Origin: Streptomyces ochraceiscleroticus
GTDB taxonomy: Bacteria; Actinomycetota; Actinomycetes; Streptomycetales; Streptomycetaceae
DNA: 64,000 nucleotides
Assembly: GCF_000720485.1 (NCBI RefSeq)
Contig: NZ_JOAX01000005.1
Coordinates: 186,001 to 250,000 of the forward strand
Direction: 5' to 3'
In this document: positions 19,299 through 27,603 of the stretch, piece by piece
How the letters are laid out: every line of letters starts with the position of its first letter
Numbering within the stretch: position 1 is the stretch's first letter
Made by a program: the position numbers and the translations under genes
Notes under the pieces: model-generated
Told to the model about the DNA's origin: nothing
The model's database searches: none
The model's input: only the letters and a program-made list of their open reading frames with translations

Positions 19299-20383
19299 AC
19301 CCGGAACAGGAACGGGAGAACGCGGCGCGGGGGTTCGCCATCCGCCTCTTCACCTCGGCGGTCGCCGCCCAGGAGCTGTTCACCTGCTACCTCGGCCTGA
19401 AGCTCGGCCTGTACGACGCCCTGACGGACGCGCCCGCGACCTCGGCGGAGCTCGCCGAACGCGCCGACACCGACGAGCGTTACACCCGTGAGTGGCTGGA
19501 GCAGCAGACGGCCGCCGGAATCCTCACCGTCGACGACGCCGGCCGCCCCGCGGCGGAACGCCTCTATTCTCTCCCCCCTGGCCACGCCGAGGTGCTGCTC
19601 GCACCGGACAGCCCCTACATGGTGGCGCCCATCGCGGTCCTCCCGGTGGGCGCCACCGGCCCCGTCCTGCCCGACCTGCTCACCGCCTTCCGCACCGGAG
19701 CCGGCATCCCCTACACCACGTACGGCGAGGACTCCCGGGACGGGCACGCGGGCTCCAACCGCGCGCTGTTCACCCGGCACCTGGCCGACTGGGTCCGCAC
19801 CGCGCTGCCGGACGTGCACAACCGCCTGCTGGTCGGCGGCCGGGTGGCGGACGTCGGCTGCGGTGCGGGCTGGTCGAGCATCGCTCTGGCCACCGCGTAC
19901 CCCGACATCCAGGTCGACGGCTACGACCTGGACGAGCAGTCGGTGGCCGACGCCCGCCGCAACGCCAAGGAACACGGTGTGGCCGACCGGGTCGACTTCC
20001 AGGTACGCGACTGCGCGGACTCCCCGCGGACCGGCCGTTACCAACTGGTCTGCGTCTTCGACGCATTGCATGACATGGCCCGGCCGGTCGACGTCCTGCG
20101 CTCCTGCCGTTCCCTGCTCGCTCCGGGCGCGCCACTGCTCGTCATGGACGCGAAAGTCGCCGAGCGCTTCACCGCTCCTGCCGGTGAGGTGGAACGCTTC
20201 CTGTACGCCGCCAGTGTGCTGCACTGTCTGCCCGTGGGCCGGTCCCAAGAGCCGTCGGCAGCCACCGGAACGGCCATGCGCCCGGCGACGGTGGCCGCCT
20301 ATGCGAGGGAAGCAGGCTTCTCCGGTACTCAGGTGCTGCCCGTGGAGGACATGTACCACCGCTTCTACCGACTGGCCGGTTGA
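19295..20383 (+). CDS. SAM-dependent methyltransferase with N-terminal winged-helix domain
   Basis: A 362-residue class I methyltransferase. The N-terminal third is a helical winged-helix dimerization domain (LFTCYLGLKLGLYDAL, then ERADTDERYTREWLEQQ). The SAM-binding motif is VADVGCGAGWSSIALA, with an acidic ribose-binding residue in VDGYDLDEQS and FDALHDMARP at the motif 4 position. This architecture is common in small-molecule O- or N-methyltransferases. It overlaps the thioesterase by 4 bases and sits 6 bp before the DAHP synthase gene. It could methylate the hydroxyl or amino group of the aryl cap; the target cannot be told from sequence. Confidence 0.85.
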   Translation: MNPEQERENAARGFAIRLFTSAVAAQELFTCYLGLKLGLYDALTDAPATSAELAERADTDERYTREWLEQQTAAGILTVDDAGRPAAERLYSLPPGHAEVLLAPDSPYMVAPIAVLPVGATGPVLPDLLTAFRTGAGIPYTTYGEDSRDGHAGSNRALFTRHLADWVRTALPDVHNRLLVGGRVADVGCGAGWSSIALATAYPDIQVDGYDLDEQSVADARRNAKEHGVADRVDFQVRDCADSPRTGRYQLVCVFDALHDMARPVDVLRSCRSLLAPGAPLLVMDAKVAERFTAPAGEVERFLYAASVLHCLPVGRSQEPSAATGTAMRPATVAAYAREAGFSGTQVLPVEDMYHRFYRLAG

Positions 20384-20389
20384 GCAGCC

Positions 20390-21568
20390 ATGCCGACGAT
20401 TCCGACAGCGTCCGGGATACGGCGCGCACCGCAGCAGCCTCAATGGCTGTTGCCCGAGGCGGTGGCCGTCGTCCGGAGCGTTCTCGCTGCCAGAGCCGGG
20501 CTGGTCACCGAGGAGGAATGCCAGGACCTGACAGCCTCGCTCGGACAGGCCGGCAGGGGAGAGGCAGTGATCCTCCAGGGAGGCGACTGCGCGGAACGGT
20601 TCGCCGACGCCGCTCCGTCCGTCGTATCGGCCAAGACCGACCAACTGCTGGCCCTGGCGGCAGCCATCCGGTACACCGGCGGCCTGCCCACCCACCCCGT
20701 CGGACGCCTGGCGGGCCAGTACGCCAAACCGCGCTCCAGCGAAAGGGAGCGTCTCGCCGACGGCCGCAGCATTCCCGTCTACCGCGGCGACGCGGTCAAC
20801 TCGGCGGCGTGCCGCGAAGCCGCCCGTACGGCGGACCCGGCACGACTGCTGCTGGCTCATGACGCCGCCGCAGCGGTGCTCGACACCGTCCGGCGCTCCT
20901 GGACCGACGACCCGTCGCAGCCTCGTGTGCGGTGCTCGCACGAGGCCCTGCTGCTCGACTACGAGGAACCGCTGATCAGGGCGGGGCGACGAGGGCCGTA
21001 CGGGTCGAGCGGCCACTTCCTGTGGATCGGGGACCGTACCCGCTCGCCGTACGGCGCTCACGTCCGCCTCGCGGCCACTCTGACGAACCCCATCGGCGTG
21101 AAGCTCGGTCCGGACGTTGCGCCGTCGGAGGCCGCGGACCTCTCCCGGCGCTTGAACCCTCATGGGGTGGCGGGCCGGCTGACGTTCATCGTCCGGCTCG
21201 GTGCGGCCCACGTGGATGACCTGCTGCCGGGGCTGGTCTCCGAGGTGACCCGGCGAGGCGCCCCTGTGCTGTGGCTGTGCGACCCCATGCACGGTAATAC
21301 CGTGCCCGGGCCCGGTGGCCGCAAGACGCGGCTCATCCGCGACATCGCTCAGGAGGTCACTGCCTTCGTCCGCATCCTGCGGCGGTCGGGGCAGCACCCC
21401 GGGGGCCTGCATCTGGAGATGACGCCCGAAGACGTCGACGAATGCGTTGACGACGAGCGAGAGCCGGCCGGTGGCCGGTGGCCTCGCAGCTACCGGTCAG
21501 CGTGCGATCCGCGACTCAACCCTGAGCAGGCCCGGCATATCGTCCACACCTTCAGCAAGCACCTGTGA
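20390..21568 (+). CDS. Class II (plant-type) 3-deoxy-D-arabino-heptulosonate-7-phosphate synthase
   Basis: A 392-residue enzyme joining phosphoenolpyruvate and erythrose 4-phosphate in the first shikimate-pathway step. Class II hallmarks include LQGGDCAERF, RLAGQYAKPRS, the YRGDAVN segment, HEALLLDYEE, NPIGVKLGPDV and WLCDPMHGNT. It is shorter than the roughly 450-460 residue primary-metabolic enzyme, as is usual for cluster-borne copies, which may escape feedback control. It starts at ATG 20390, six bases after the methyltransferase stop. Its role here is probably to raise chorismate supply for the aminodeoxychorismate synthase that follows. Confidence 0.93.
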   Translation: MPTIPTASGIRRAPQQPQWLLPEAVAVVRSVLAARAGLVTEEECQDLTASLGQAGRGEAVILQGGDCAERFADAAPSVVSAKTDQLLALAAAIRYTGGLPTHPVGRLAGQYAKPRSSERERLADGRSIPVYRGDAVNSAACREAARTADPARLLLAHDAAAAVLDTVRRSWTDDPSQPRVRCSHEALLLDYEEPLIRAGRRGPYGSSGHFLWIGDRTRSPYGAHVRLAATLTNPIGVKLGPDVAPSEAADLSRRLNPHGVAGRLTFIVRLGAAHVDDLLPGLVSEVTRRGAPVLWLCDPMHGNTVPGPGGRKTRLIRDIAQEVTAFVRILRRSGQHPGGLHLEMTPEDVDECVDDEREPAGGRWPRSYRSACDPRLNPEQARHIVHTFSKHL

Positions 21569-21608
21569 CGGGTCGTCTCCCGGCACCAGGATCGGTGAAA
21601 GGCTCGGC

Positions 21609-23732
21609 ATGCGTACGTTGATCATCGACAACTACGACTCCTTCACTCACAACCTCGCGCAGTACATCGGCGAGGTGAACGGCGAACCGTGTGAGGTCGT
21701 ACGCAACGACGACTCCGGCTTCCGCATGGCGGACCTGTCAGATTTTGACAACGTGGTCATCTCCCCGGGCCCGGGGAGCCCGGAGCGGCCGGCGGATTTC
21801 GGTGTCTGCGCCGAGGTGATCAGGGACAGCGACCTTCCCCTCCTGGGCGTGTGCCTGGGGCACCAGGGGCTGTGCCAGGCGTACGGCGGAACGGTCGGCC
21901 CGGCCCCCGAAGTGCGGCACGGCCGGCTGTCGGCCGTCACGCACGACGGCCGGGACCTGTTCGCCGGGATTCCCACGCCGTTCGACGTGGTGCGGTACCA
22001 CTCCCTGGCCGTGACGTCCCTGCCCGACGAACTCGAAGCGACGGCATGGGCCGGCGACGGCACCCTGATGGGCGTCCGGCACCGCCACCGTCCACAGTGG
22101 GGTGTGCAGTTCCACCCGGAGTCGATATGCACCGAGTACGGCCGCCGGCTGCTGGGGAACTTCGCCGCACTCACGCAGCAGGGGAAGTGTCGCAGAACCC
22201 TCTCTCCCCGAAACACCTCTCGCGGGACCGGCGCGCCCCTGTCCTCGCGCGCGGAGACACCTGACGGTCCCAGCCACCGGGTACTGGCACGGCGGATCCG
22301 TACCGCGGCGACGGCCGAACAGGTCTTCGCGCACCTTTACGGCGCGAGCCGGAACGCCTTCTGGCTGGACAGCAGCCGCGCCGACTCCGCACTCGGACGC
22401 TTCTCCTTCATGGGTGACGCCTCCGGACCGCTGGCGCGCGTGGTCGAACACGATGTGTGGCGGGGCGTCACCACGGCACGAACCGGCCCGTCCACCTCAA
22501 CGGTCTCCGGGCCCTTCCTCCAGTGGCTGGACACGGACCTGCGCGGGCTGTCTGTCGAGACACCGGAACTACCCTTCGACTTCGCCCTGGGCTGGGTGGG
22601 ATACCTCGGCTATGAGCTCAAAGCCGAGTGCGGAGGCGCGCGCAGCCACCGTTCCGAACAGCCCGATGCCGCCATGCTCTTCGCCGACCGGGCCCTGGCT
22701 TTCGATCACCATTCCGGTGAGGTGCATCTGCTCGCACTGGCGGAAGTCGGCGCGGCCGCCAGTGCCGCGGCCGGTACCGAAGCCGCTCAGAGCTGGATGA
22801 ACGAGACGGAGCAGCGGTTGCGTGCGCTGCCGGCCACTCCGCTCCGGCCCGTCGGGATTCCGCACGGCGCCGGTACCGCCGACGGGCTGACACTACGTCA
22901 CCACCCCAAGCGTTACCTCGATCTCATCGACGCCGCGCAGCGCCAGATCAGGGCGGGCGAGACCTATGAAGTCTGCCTGACCAACATGCTCACCGGTACG
23001 GCGCACCTCGATCCGTGGGAGAGCTATCGCTTTCTGAGGGAGACCAGCCCCGCTCCGTTCTCCGCGCTGTTGCGCTTCGGGGATCTGTCGGTGCTCAGCA
23101 CCTCGCCCGAGCGCTTTCTGAAAGTGGGTGCCGACGGTGTGGCGGAGTCCAAGCCGATCAAGGGAACGCGGCCGAGGTCTGCCGATCCCCGCGAGGACCA
23201 GCGGCTCCACGATGAACTGTTGACCAGCGAGAAGGAGCGCGCCGAGAACCTGATGATCGTGGACCTGGTACGCAACGACCTCGGGTCGTGCGCGGCTCCC
23301 GGGGCGGTCTGGGTGCACAAGCTGTTCGACGTGGAGAGCTTCGCCACCGTCCATCAGCTGGTCAGCACCGTCCGGGCCAGGTTGGACGAAGGGGCCACGG
23401 CCCTGTCCTGCTTCCGCGCGGCCTTCCCCGGCGGCTCCATGACCGGCGCCCCCAAGATCCGGACGATGCGCATCATCGACGAGCTGGAGAGCGGGCCGCG
23501 CGGCATCTACTCCGGTGCCATCGGTTACTTCTCGCTGAACGGCGCTGCGGACCACAGCATTGTGATCCGCACGCTGGTCGCACAGCACGGAAGGGTGCAG
23601 ATCGGAGTGGGCGGAGCCATCACTTCACTCTCCGACGCCCAGGAAGAGCTGACGGAGACAGAGGTCAAGGCAGCGGCGTTCCTACGGCTGTTCGGTCAAC
23701 CGTTCCCCGGCGGCGACGCCGTGAGCCGATGA
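21609..23732 (+). CDS. pabAB: Fused aminodeoxychorismate synthase (PabA-PabB)
   Basis: A 707-residue bifunctional enzyme converting chorismate and glutamine to 4-amino-4-deoxychorismate. The N-terminal glutamine amidotransferase domain (about 1-190) has IIDNYDSFTHNL, SPGPGSPE, the catalytic elbow GVCLGHQG and FHPESICTEYG. After a linker, the chorismate-binding domain has AGETYEVCLTNM, STSPERFL, the PIKGTRPR segment, MIVDLVRNDLG, PGGSMTGAPK and IGVGGAITSLSD. Amidotransferase-first order matches streptomycete PabAB; fused anthranilate synthases and PhzE have the reverse order. PIKGTRP carries the lysine typical of PabB. It starts at ATG 21609 with GAAAGG upstream and ends the long operon. It is the main clue that the aryl unit derives from p-aminobenzoate chemistry. 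Confidence 0.93.
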   Translation: MRTLIIDNYDSFTHNLAQYIGEVNGEPCEVVRNDDSGFRMADLSDFDNVVISPGPGSPERPADFGVCAEVIRDSDLPLLGVCLGHQGLCQAYGGTVGPAPEVRHGRLSAVTHDGRDLFAGIPTPFDVVRYHSLAVTSLPDELEATAWAGDGTLMGVRHRHRPQWGVQFHPESICTEYGRRLLGNFAALTQQGKCRRTLSPRNTSRGTGAPLSSRAETPDGPSHRVLARRIRTAATAEQVFAHLYGASRNAFWLDSSRADSALGRFSFMGDASGPLARVVEHDVWRGVTTARTGPSTSTVSGPFLQWLDTDLRGLSVETPELPFDFALGWVGYLGYELKAECGGARSHRSEQPDAAMLFADRALAFDHHSGEVHLLALAEVGAAASAAAGTEAAQSWMNETEQRLRALPATPLRPVGIPHGAGTADGLTLRHHPKRYLDLIDAAQRQIRAGETYEVCLTNMLTGTAHLDPWESYRFLRETSPAPFSALLRFGDLSVLSTSPERFLKVGADGVAESKPIKGTRPRSADPREDQRLHDELLTSEKERAENLMIVDLVRNDLGSCAAPGAVWVHKLFDVESFATVHQLVSTVRARLDEGATALSCFRAAFPGGSMTGAPKIRTMRIIDELESGPRGIYSGAIGYFSLNGAADHSIVIRTLVAQHGRVQIGVGGAITSLSDAQEELTETEVKAAAFLRLFGQPFPGGDAVSR

Positions 23733-23788
23733 ACGCGTACCCGGGCCGGCAGGTCGCACAGGACCGGCAGCGGCGGTACCGCGCGCAC

Positions 23789-24457
23789 TCAGTCGGAGGC
23801 GCCGATGAAACCGTCGACCAGCGCGCCCAGGCCGACCGCGTAGGCATCGGTCTTGCGGGCGGCCGTCCACTCGTTCGCCAGTTGGGCGAGGTGCGGCATG
23901 GCCTCCTGCTCCACCTCGGACACCATGACGATGGAGAGCGGCGAACGGTCGAGCTCCGCGGTACGACGGTCCGTCGAGGTCCGCACGATGATTTCACCGA
24001 CGGTGTAGTGCCAGACGGCGCGGTAGGCGGTGGCGGCCCGTTGGTGGTCGAGTCCCGCGTCGACGAACGCTCCGAGGATGCTCTCGACCAGCCACAGGAC
24101 CGAGGGCGCCATCAGGTCACCGGCGGCCAGGACGTCCACGGCCCAGGGGTGGCGGCTGAGCTCGCCGTGCAGCAGGCACCACAGCACGGTGAGCCGCTGC
24201 CGGGGGTCCTCGGGCAGCTCCGGCCGTTCGATCCGGGCCACGATCCGGTCGAGGACGAGCACCAACAGCTGGTCCTTGTCGGCCACATGCCGGTACATGG
24301 CCATCGGAGAGGTGTCGAGCTCCTTGGCCAGGCGCCGCATGGTCAGTGCCTGGACACCCTCGTGCGTCACGATGTTCTCGCTGACGGTGACGATGTCGTT
24401 CAAGGCCAGACGCGGTGGCCGGCCCCCGCGATTGCGTTGCACTTCCTGCGGGCTCAT
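23789..24457 (-). CDS. TetR-family transcriptional repressor
   Basis: A 222-residue TetR regulator. The helix-turn-helix lies in residues 15-60: ALTMRRLAKELDTSPMAMYRHVADKDQLL. The C-terminal ligand domain resembles TetR_C with GLDHQRAATAYRAVWHYTVGE. It is the last gene of a three-gene minus-strand unit with the ligase and small methyltransferase, 45 bp after the ligase stop. A 13-bp palindrome lies 33 bp before its start. It probably senses a product or intermediate and controls this unit and perhaps the divergent flavoprotein/aryl-ligase operon. Confidence 0.92.
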   Translation of the reverse strand: MSPQEVQRNRGGRPPRLALNDIVTVSENIVTHEGVQALTMRRLAKELDTSPMAMYRHVADKDQLLVLVLDRIVARIERPELPEDPRQRLTVLWCLLHGELSRHPWAVDVLAAGDLMAPSVLWLVESILGAFVDAGLDHQRAATAYRAVWHYTVGEIIVRTSTDRRTAELDRSPLSIVMVSEVEQEAMPHLAQLANEWTAARKTDAYAVGLGALVDGFIGASD

Positions 24458-24489
24458 GGCAGAAGTCTCGCATCCCTCGACTGGTGTGT

Positions 24490-24502
24490 GACCACGGTGG
24501 TC
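24490..24502. promoter_or_regulatory. Candidate TetR operator
   Basis: GACCACGGTGGTC, a perfect 6+1+6 palindrome in the 45-bp gap between the ligase stop and TetR start, positioned for autoregulation of the regulator. It touches the end of the ligase gene, so chance cannot be excluded. Confidence 0.4.
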
Positions 24503-25975
24503 CTACGGCCGGCCGGTGCGCAGCACGAACCGCTGCAGCTTGCCGGTGGCGGTACGGGGCAGGGCCGGAACGAACTCCACCGACCGAGGTACTTTGAAGG
24601 GCGCCAGCCGCTGCCGCGCCTCGGCGAGCAGCTCCCGGGCCACCACGTCGTGGTCGCTCCGGTCCAGTGCGACGACGAACGCCCGCAGCTTGGTCGCACC
24701 GCGTTCGTCCGGTACCGCGGCCACGGCGGACTCGCGTACGGCAGCGTGGTCGTCCAGCACCCGCTCGATCTCCAGCGGGGACACGGTGATGCCGCCGACC
24801 ATCTCCAGGTCGTCGGCCCGCCCGGCGTGCACGACGTTCCCGTGCTCGTCCAGCGCTGCCCGGTCCCCCGTCCGCAGCCAGCCGTCCCGCAGCACATCGG
24901 CCGTGCGTGCGGGCTGCTGGAGATAGCCCGCCATGAGCGTCGGTCCGGACGCCCACAGGTCACCCTCGACACCGGGGGTGGTGACTTGCCGGTTCCGGGC
25001 GTCCCTTACCTCCACCCGGAAGCCGGGGAGCGCCTTTCCGACGGTGCCGGGCACGGCGTGTGCGAGCGTCTGGGCGCAGAACGCGCCGCCGGCCTCCGTG
25101 GACCCCAGCTCGTCCAGTACAGGCGCGCCGAGCAGCCGACAGGCCCTGTCGGCCAGAGAGGGACGCAGCGGTTCCCCGGCCGAGACAGCGACCCGGACCC
25201 GGTCGAACGCCGCGGGGGACGCCTCGGCCGTCAGATGCGCCAGGGCGGAGGGCACGGCATGCAGCACGGTGACCGCGAACCGGTCGGCCAGCTCCTCGAT
25301 GCGGGCGGGCGAGGGACGATCCGCGAGCAGCACCGCTGCCGAGCCGGTGTACAGCGGGTACACGAGGGAGTTGCCGAAGCCGTAGGCGAAGAAGAGTTTG
25401 GAGACGGACAGGCTGACGTCGGTCGCACGGATGCGAAGCATGTGCGCGGCCACCGCACGGTGGTGGTGTGCGAGATCACCGTGGCGGTGCACCACGCCGG
25501 CGGGCCTGCCGGTCGTGCCGGAGGTGTACTGGATGTACAACGGCGCGTCCGGGCGGACGGGGTGCGCGCGTGCCACGGAGGCCGTCGCCGCTCGCGCCAT
25601 GAGATGTCCGACCTCGATCGTCGTCCGGTCGGCGAAACGCGACAGCAGGGGCTCCTCCGCCACGATCAGCGCCACCTCGCACTCCTGGACCAGGTGGGCG
25701 TGGTCCGCGGCGGGCAGAGCGGGGTTGGTGAGGACCGGAACCGCCCCCAGGCGGGCGGCCGCGAGGAAAGTGATGATCCATTCGGGCCCGTCGGGCAGGG
25801 CCAGCAGCACGCGCCGGCCAGGTCCCACTCCGAGCCCGGCGAGGACCTGGGCGGCACGGGCGGCGAGGTCGTGCACCTGGCCATGGCTGACGCGGGCGGA
25901 TTTGGTGAGGTACGCCGTCCTGTCACGCCAGCCATGACGTGCGGCGCGGACCGCGAGTTCGGCGGCGAGGTTCAT
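24503..25975 (-). CDS. Benzoate-CoA-ligase-like aryl-activating enzyme
   Basis: A 490-residue ANL-superfamily adenylating enzyme. Core motifs are YIQYTSGTTGRPAG (P-loop), LFFAYGFGN (characteristic of benzoate- and aminobenzoate-CoA ligases), ELGSTEAGG, WLRTGD and TATGKLQR with the catalytic lysine near the end. It therefore activates a benzoate-type acid as AMP ester and probably thioesterifies it to CoA or a carrier. It starts at ATG 25975, 36 bp after the small methyltransferase gene. It is the second aryl-activating enzyme of the cluster beside the DhbE-like one, which is unexpected for a single aryl cap. Substrate not determinable here. Confidence 0.85.
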   Translation of the reverse strand: MNLAAELAVRAARHGWRDRTAYLTKSARVSHGQVHDLAARAAQVLAGLGVGPGRRVLLALPDGPEWIITFLAAARLGAVPVLTNPALPAADHAHLVQECEVALIVAEEPLLSRFADRTTIEVGHLMARAATASVARAHPVRPDAPLYIQYTSGTTGRPAGVVHRHGDLAHHHRAVAAHMLRIRATDVSLSVSKLFFAYGFGNSLVYPLYTGSAAVLLADRPSPARIEELADRFAVTVLHAVPSALAHLTAEASPAAFDRVRVAVSAGEPLRPSLADRACRLLGAPVLDELGSTEAGGAFCAQTLAHAVPGTVGKALPGFRVEVRDARNRQVTTPGVEGDLWASGPTLMAGYLQQPARTADVLRDGWLRTGDRAALDEHGNVVHAGRADDLEMVGGITVSPLEIERVLDDHAAVRESAVAAVPDERGATKLRAFVVALDRSDHDVVARELLAEARQRLAPFKVPRSVEFVPALPRTATGKLQRFVLRTGRP

Positions 25976-26011
25976 GGCGGTTCCTTCCTGCGCGTGGGGG
26001 AGTGGAGCGGA

Positions 26012-26716
26012 TCAGCGACCCTGGGCCGGAAGGAACTCGATGAGCTGGTAGTGGATCCGCTCGCCGAACGGCGAGTCGTAACCAACGGCGCGCAGCAGTC
26101 GCGGGCGCCAGCCGTATCGCTGGGCCAACTCCGTCAGCTTGGCCGTGTTGCCGAGACTGGTGAATCCCAGCAGCAGCCGGCCACCGGGTGCGAGCCTGTC
26201 GCGGGCGTCGCGCAGATAGGCGTCGTGCGCACGGTAGTCGGGATCATAGAAGGCGAGTCGCAGATCGCCGCCGGCGGGGGCGCCCGGTCCCTGGCCCGGG
26301 TCCTCCACGAAGTTGGAGTTCCAGAAGACGACGTCGTAGCGCTCGCCCGCCGGCAGCGCCGCGAACAGGTCGCCCCGGTGGACCGAGAGCCGGTCGGCAA
26401 CACCGTGGCGCCGCGCGTTGAGGGCGATGTTCTCGGCCGCGGCAGAGGTGATGTCGGTGGCGTGCACCAGGCGGCAGCCACGCAGTGCGGCGGTCACCGC
26501 CAGGTAGCCGGTGCCGGACCCGATCTCGCAGAAGGAGCCGCCGACGGGGTAGGGGATCCACTCGGCGTACAGCGCGGCGGAGCGGGTCAGATGGGGTGCG
26601 TAGACGCCGGGCAGCAGGTCCCAGTCCCGGCCGAGCAGCCGGAACGTGGTGCTGCTGGATATCCCTTCGTGCTGGTTCAGCAATTGCAGGGCCACCTGGG
26701 ACGCTGTCGAATCCAT
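26012..26716 (-). CDS. Small class I SAM methyltransferase (PrmC/HemK-like fold)
   Basis: A 234-residue protein with SAM motif FCEIGSGTGYLAVTAAL, acidic motif 2 HATDITSAAAENI and a VVFWNSNF segment where N-methyltransferases of the HemK type have NPPY. Replacing NPPY by NSNF suggests a changed target, and the cluster location suggests a small molecule rather than a release factor. I chose ATG 26716 (MDSTASQ); the frame is open far upstream but there it overlaps genes on the other strand. First gene of the minus-strand unit with the ligase and TetR. Confidence 0.75.
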   Translation of the reverse strand: MDSTASQVALQLLNQHEGISSSTTFRLLGRDWDLLPGVYAPHLTRSAALYAEWIPYPVGGSFCEIGSGTGYLAVTAALRGCRLVHATDITSAAAENIALNARRHGVADRLSVHRGDLFAALPAGERYDVVFWNSNFVEDPGQGPGAPAGGDLRLAFYDPDYRAHDAYLRDARDRLAPGGRLLLGFTSLGNTAKLTELAQRYGWRPRLLRAVGYDSPFGERIHYQLIEFLPAQGR

Positions 26717-26782
26717 GGACAAGAATTCCCTTCCCCGTACTGGAAGTTCTGGAGAACTGCTGGGGCGCTGGCCAGAGAATGT

Positions 26783-26792
26783 ACCGTACGGT
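26783..26792. promoter_or_regulatory. Palindrome in the divergent promoter region of the two tailoring operons
   Basis: ACCGTACGGT, a perfect 10-bp palindrome in the 171-bp gap 26717-26887, between the minus-strand methyltransferase unit and the plus-strand flavoprotein/aryl-ligase unit. Suitable place for an operator controlling both, possibly for the nearby TetR protein, though it does not match the palindrome before the TetR gene. Confidence 0.35.
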
Positions 26793-26887
26793 CGCCGTAG
26801 GGCAACACCCCGAACCTCGGAGATTTCAGGAGTCCTAGTGTGTGTCATGCCGCTTTTCGCTGTTTCACGGGTTGACGAGGTGATGTG

Positions 26888-27532
26888 ATGAGCGCGCCGA
26901 GTGGTCTTGCGGGAAACCGTTCCAGGGGCGTGCCGATAATCGATGAAGAGCTGCCCGGGGACCCCTTCGAGCTCTATTCTTCCTGGTGCGCGGAAATCCG
27001 TCGTGACCGGGGAACGCAGGGCGTGCGTGCCGTGTTGGCCACCGCGGGGGTCGGCGCCCGTCCGTCGATGTGGTGCACCCGTGTGGTGCCACTGCCCGGC
27101 GGGTTCGCCTGCTTCCTGCACCACCGTGGCAGGATCGGGGCCGCGCTCGCCTCCGATCCCGAGGTGGCGCTGGCCTTCGACTGGTCGGAGCGCGGACGCA
27201 GCGTGCTGGCCACCGGCCGCTGTGCCCGCCTGCCCGCGGTCGACTCGGATGCGTTCTTCGGGCGGCTCACGGAGCGGGAGCAGTTGGCCGTTTGGGCGGG
27301 GGGAACGCAGGAGGAAGGGCATTCCCGGGCGGCGGCCGCCGCGGCCGCAGCGGACTTCGCGGACCGGTTCAGCGGCCAGTTGATACCCCGCCCGCGCTTT
27401 TGGGGAGGCTATCGGATCACCATCGATGAAATGCTGTTCCAGCAGGACAGTGACGACGGCGTGACGGACTGCTTCCGATACGGGAAAGCTCCCGGAGAGA
27501 AGGCGTGGAGCGTCGTGCGCAGCGCTCCATGA
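26888..27532 (+). CDS. PdxH/PhzG-like FMN-dependent oxidase
   Basis: A 214-residue split-barrel flavoprotein of the pyridoxamine-5'-phosphate oxidase fold. Family features include DPFELYSSW near the start, ARPSMWCTRVV, the FMN-region segment FDWSERGRSVLATGRCARLP (its WSERGRSV part resembles WxxxxRQVR of PdxH), and the C-terminal PRPRFWGGYRI, a hallmark of PdxH/PhzG. In phenazine synthesis PhzG oxidizes reduced ring precursors. Here it could aromatize or oxidize the amino-aryl precursor, or oxidize a thiazoline; this is inference. Start: ATG 26888 with GAGG eight bases upstream. It lies 71 bp before the aryl-AMP ligase, probably in one transcript. Confidence 0.8.
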   Translation: MSAPSGLAGNRSRGVPIIDEELPGDPFELYSSWCAEIRRDRGTQGVRAVLATAGVGARPSMWCTRVVPLPGGFACFLHHRGRIGAALASDPEVALAFDWSERGRSVLATGRCARLPAVDSDAFFGRLTEREQLAVWAGGTQEEGHSRAAAAAAAADFADRFSGQLIPRPRFWGGYRITIDEMLFQQDSDDGVTDCFRYGKAPGEKAWSVVRSAP

Positions 27533-27603
27533 AAGCACCGGAACAGGCCCTTTCCCGGTATCGGTAAAAGCGCACCGAGGCGTCCCTGAGAAGAGGAGAG
27601 TCA

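Noticed and set aside
21609..23732. Salicylate, isochorismate or anthranilate/PhzE-type synthase
   Set aside because: The amidotransferase domain comes first and the second domain has the PIKGTRPR lysine segment, both typical of PabAB; PhzE and fused anthranilate synthases have the other order.
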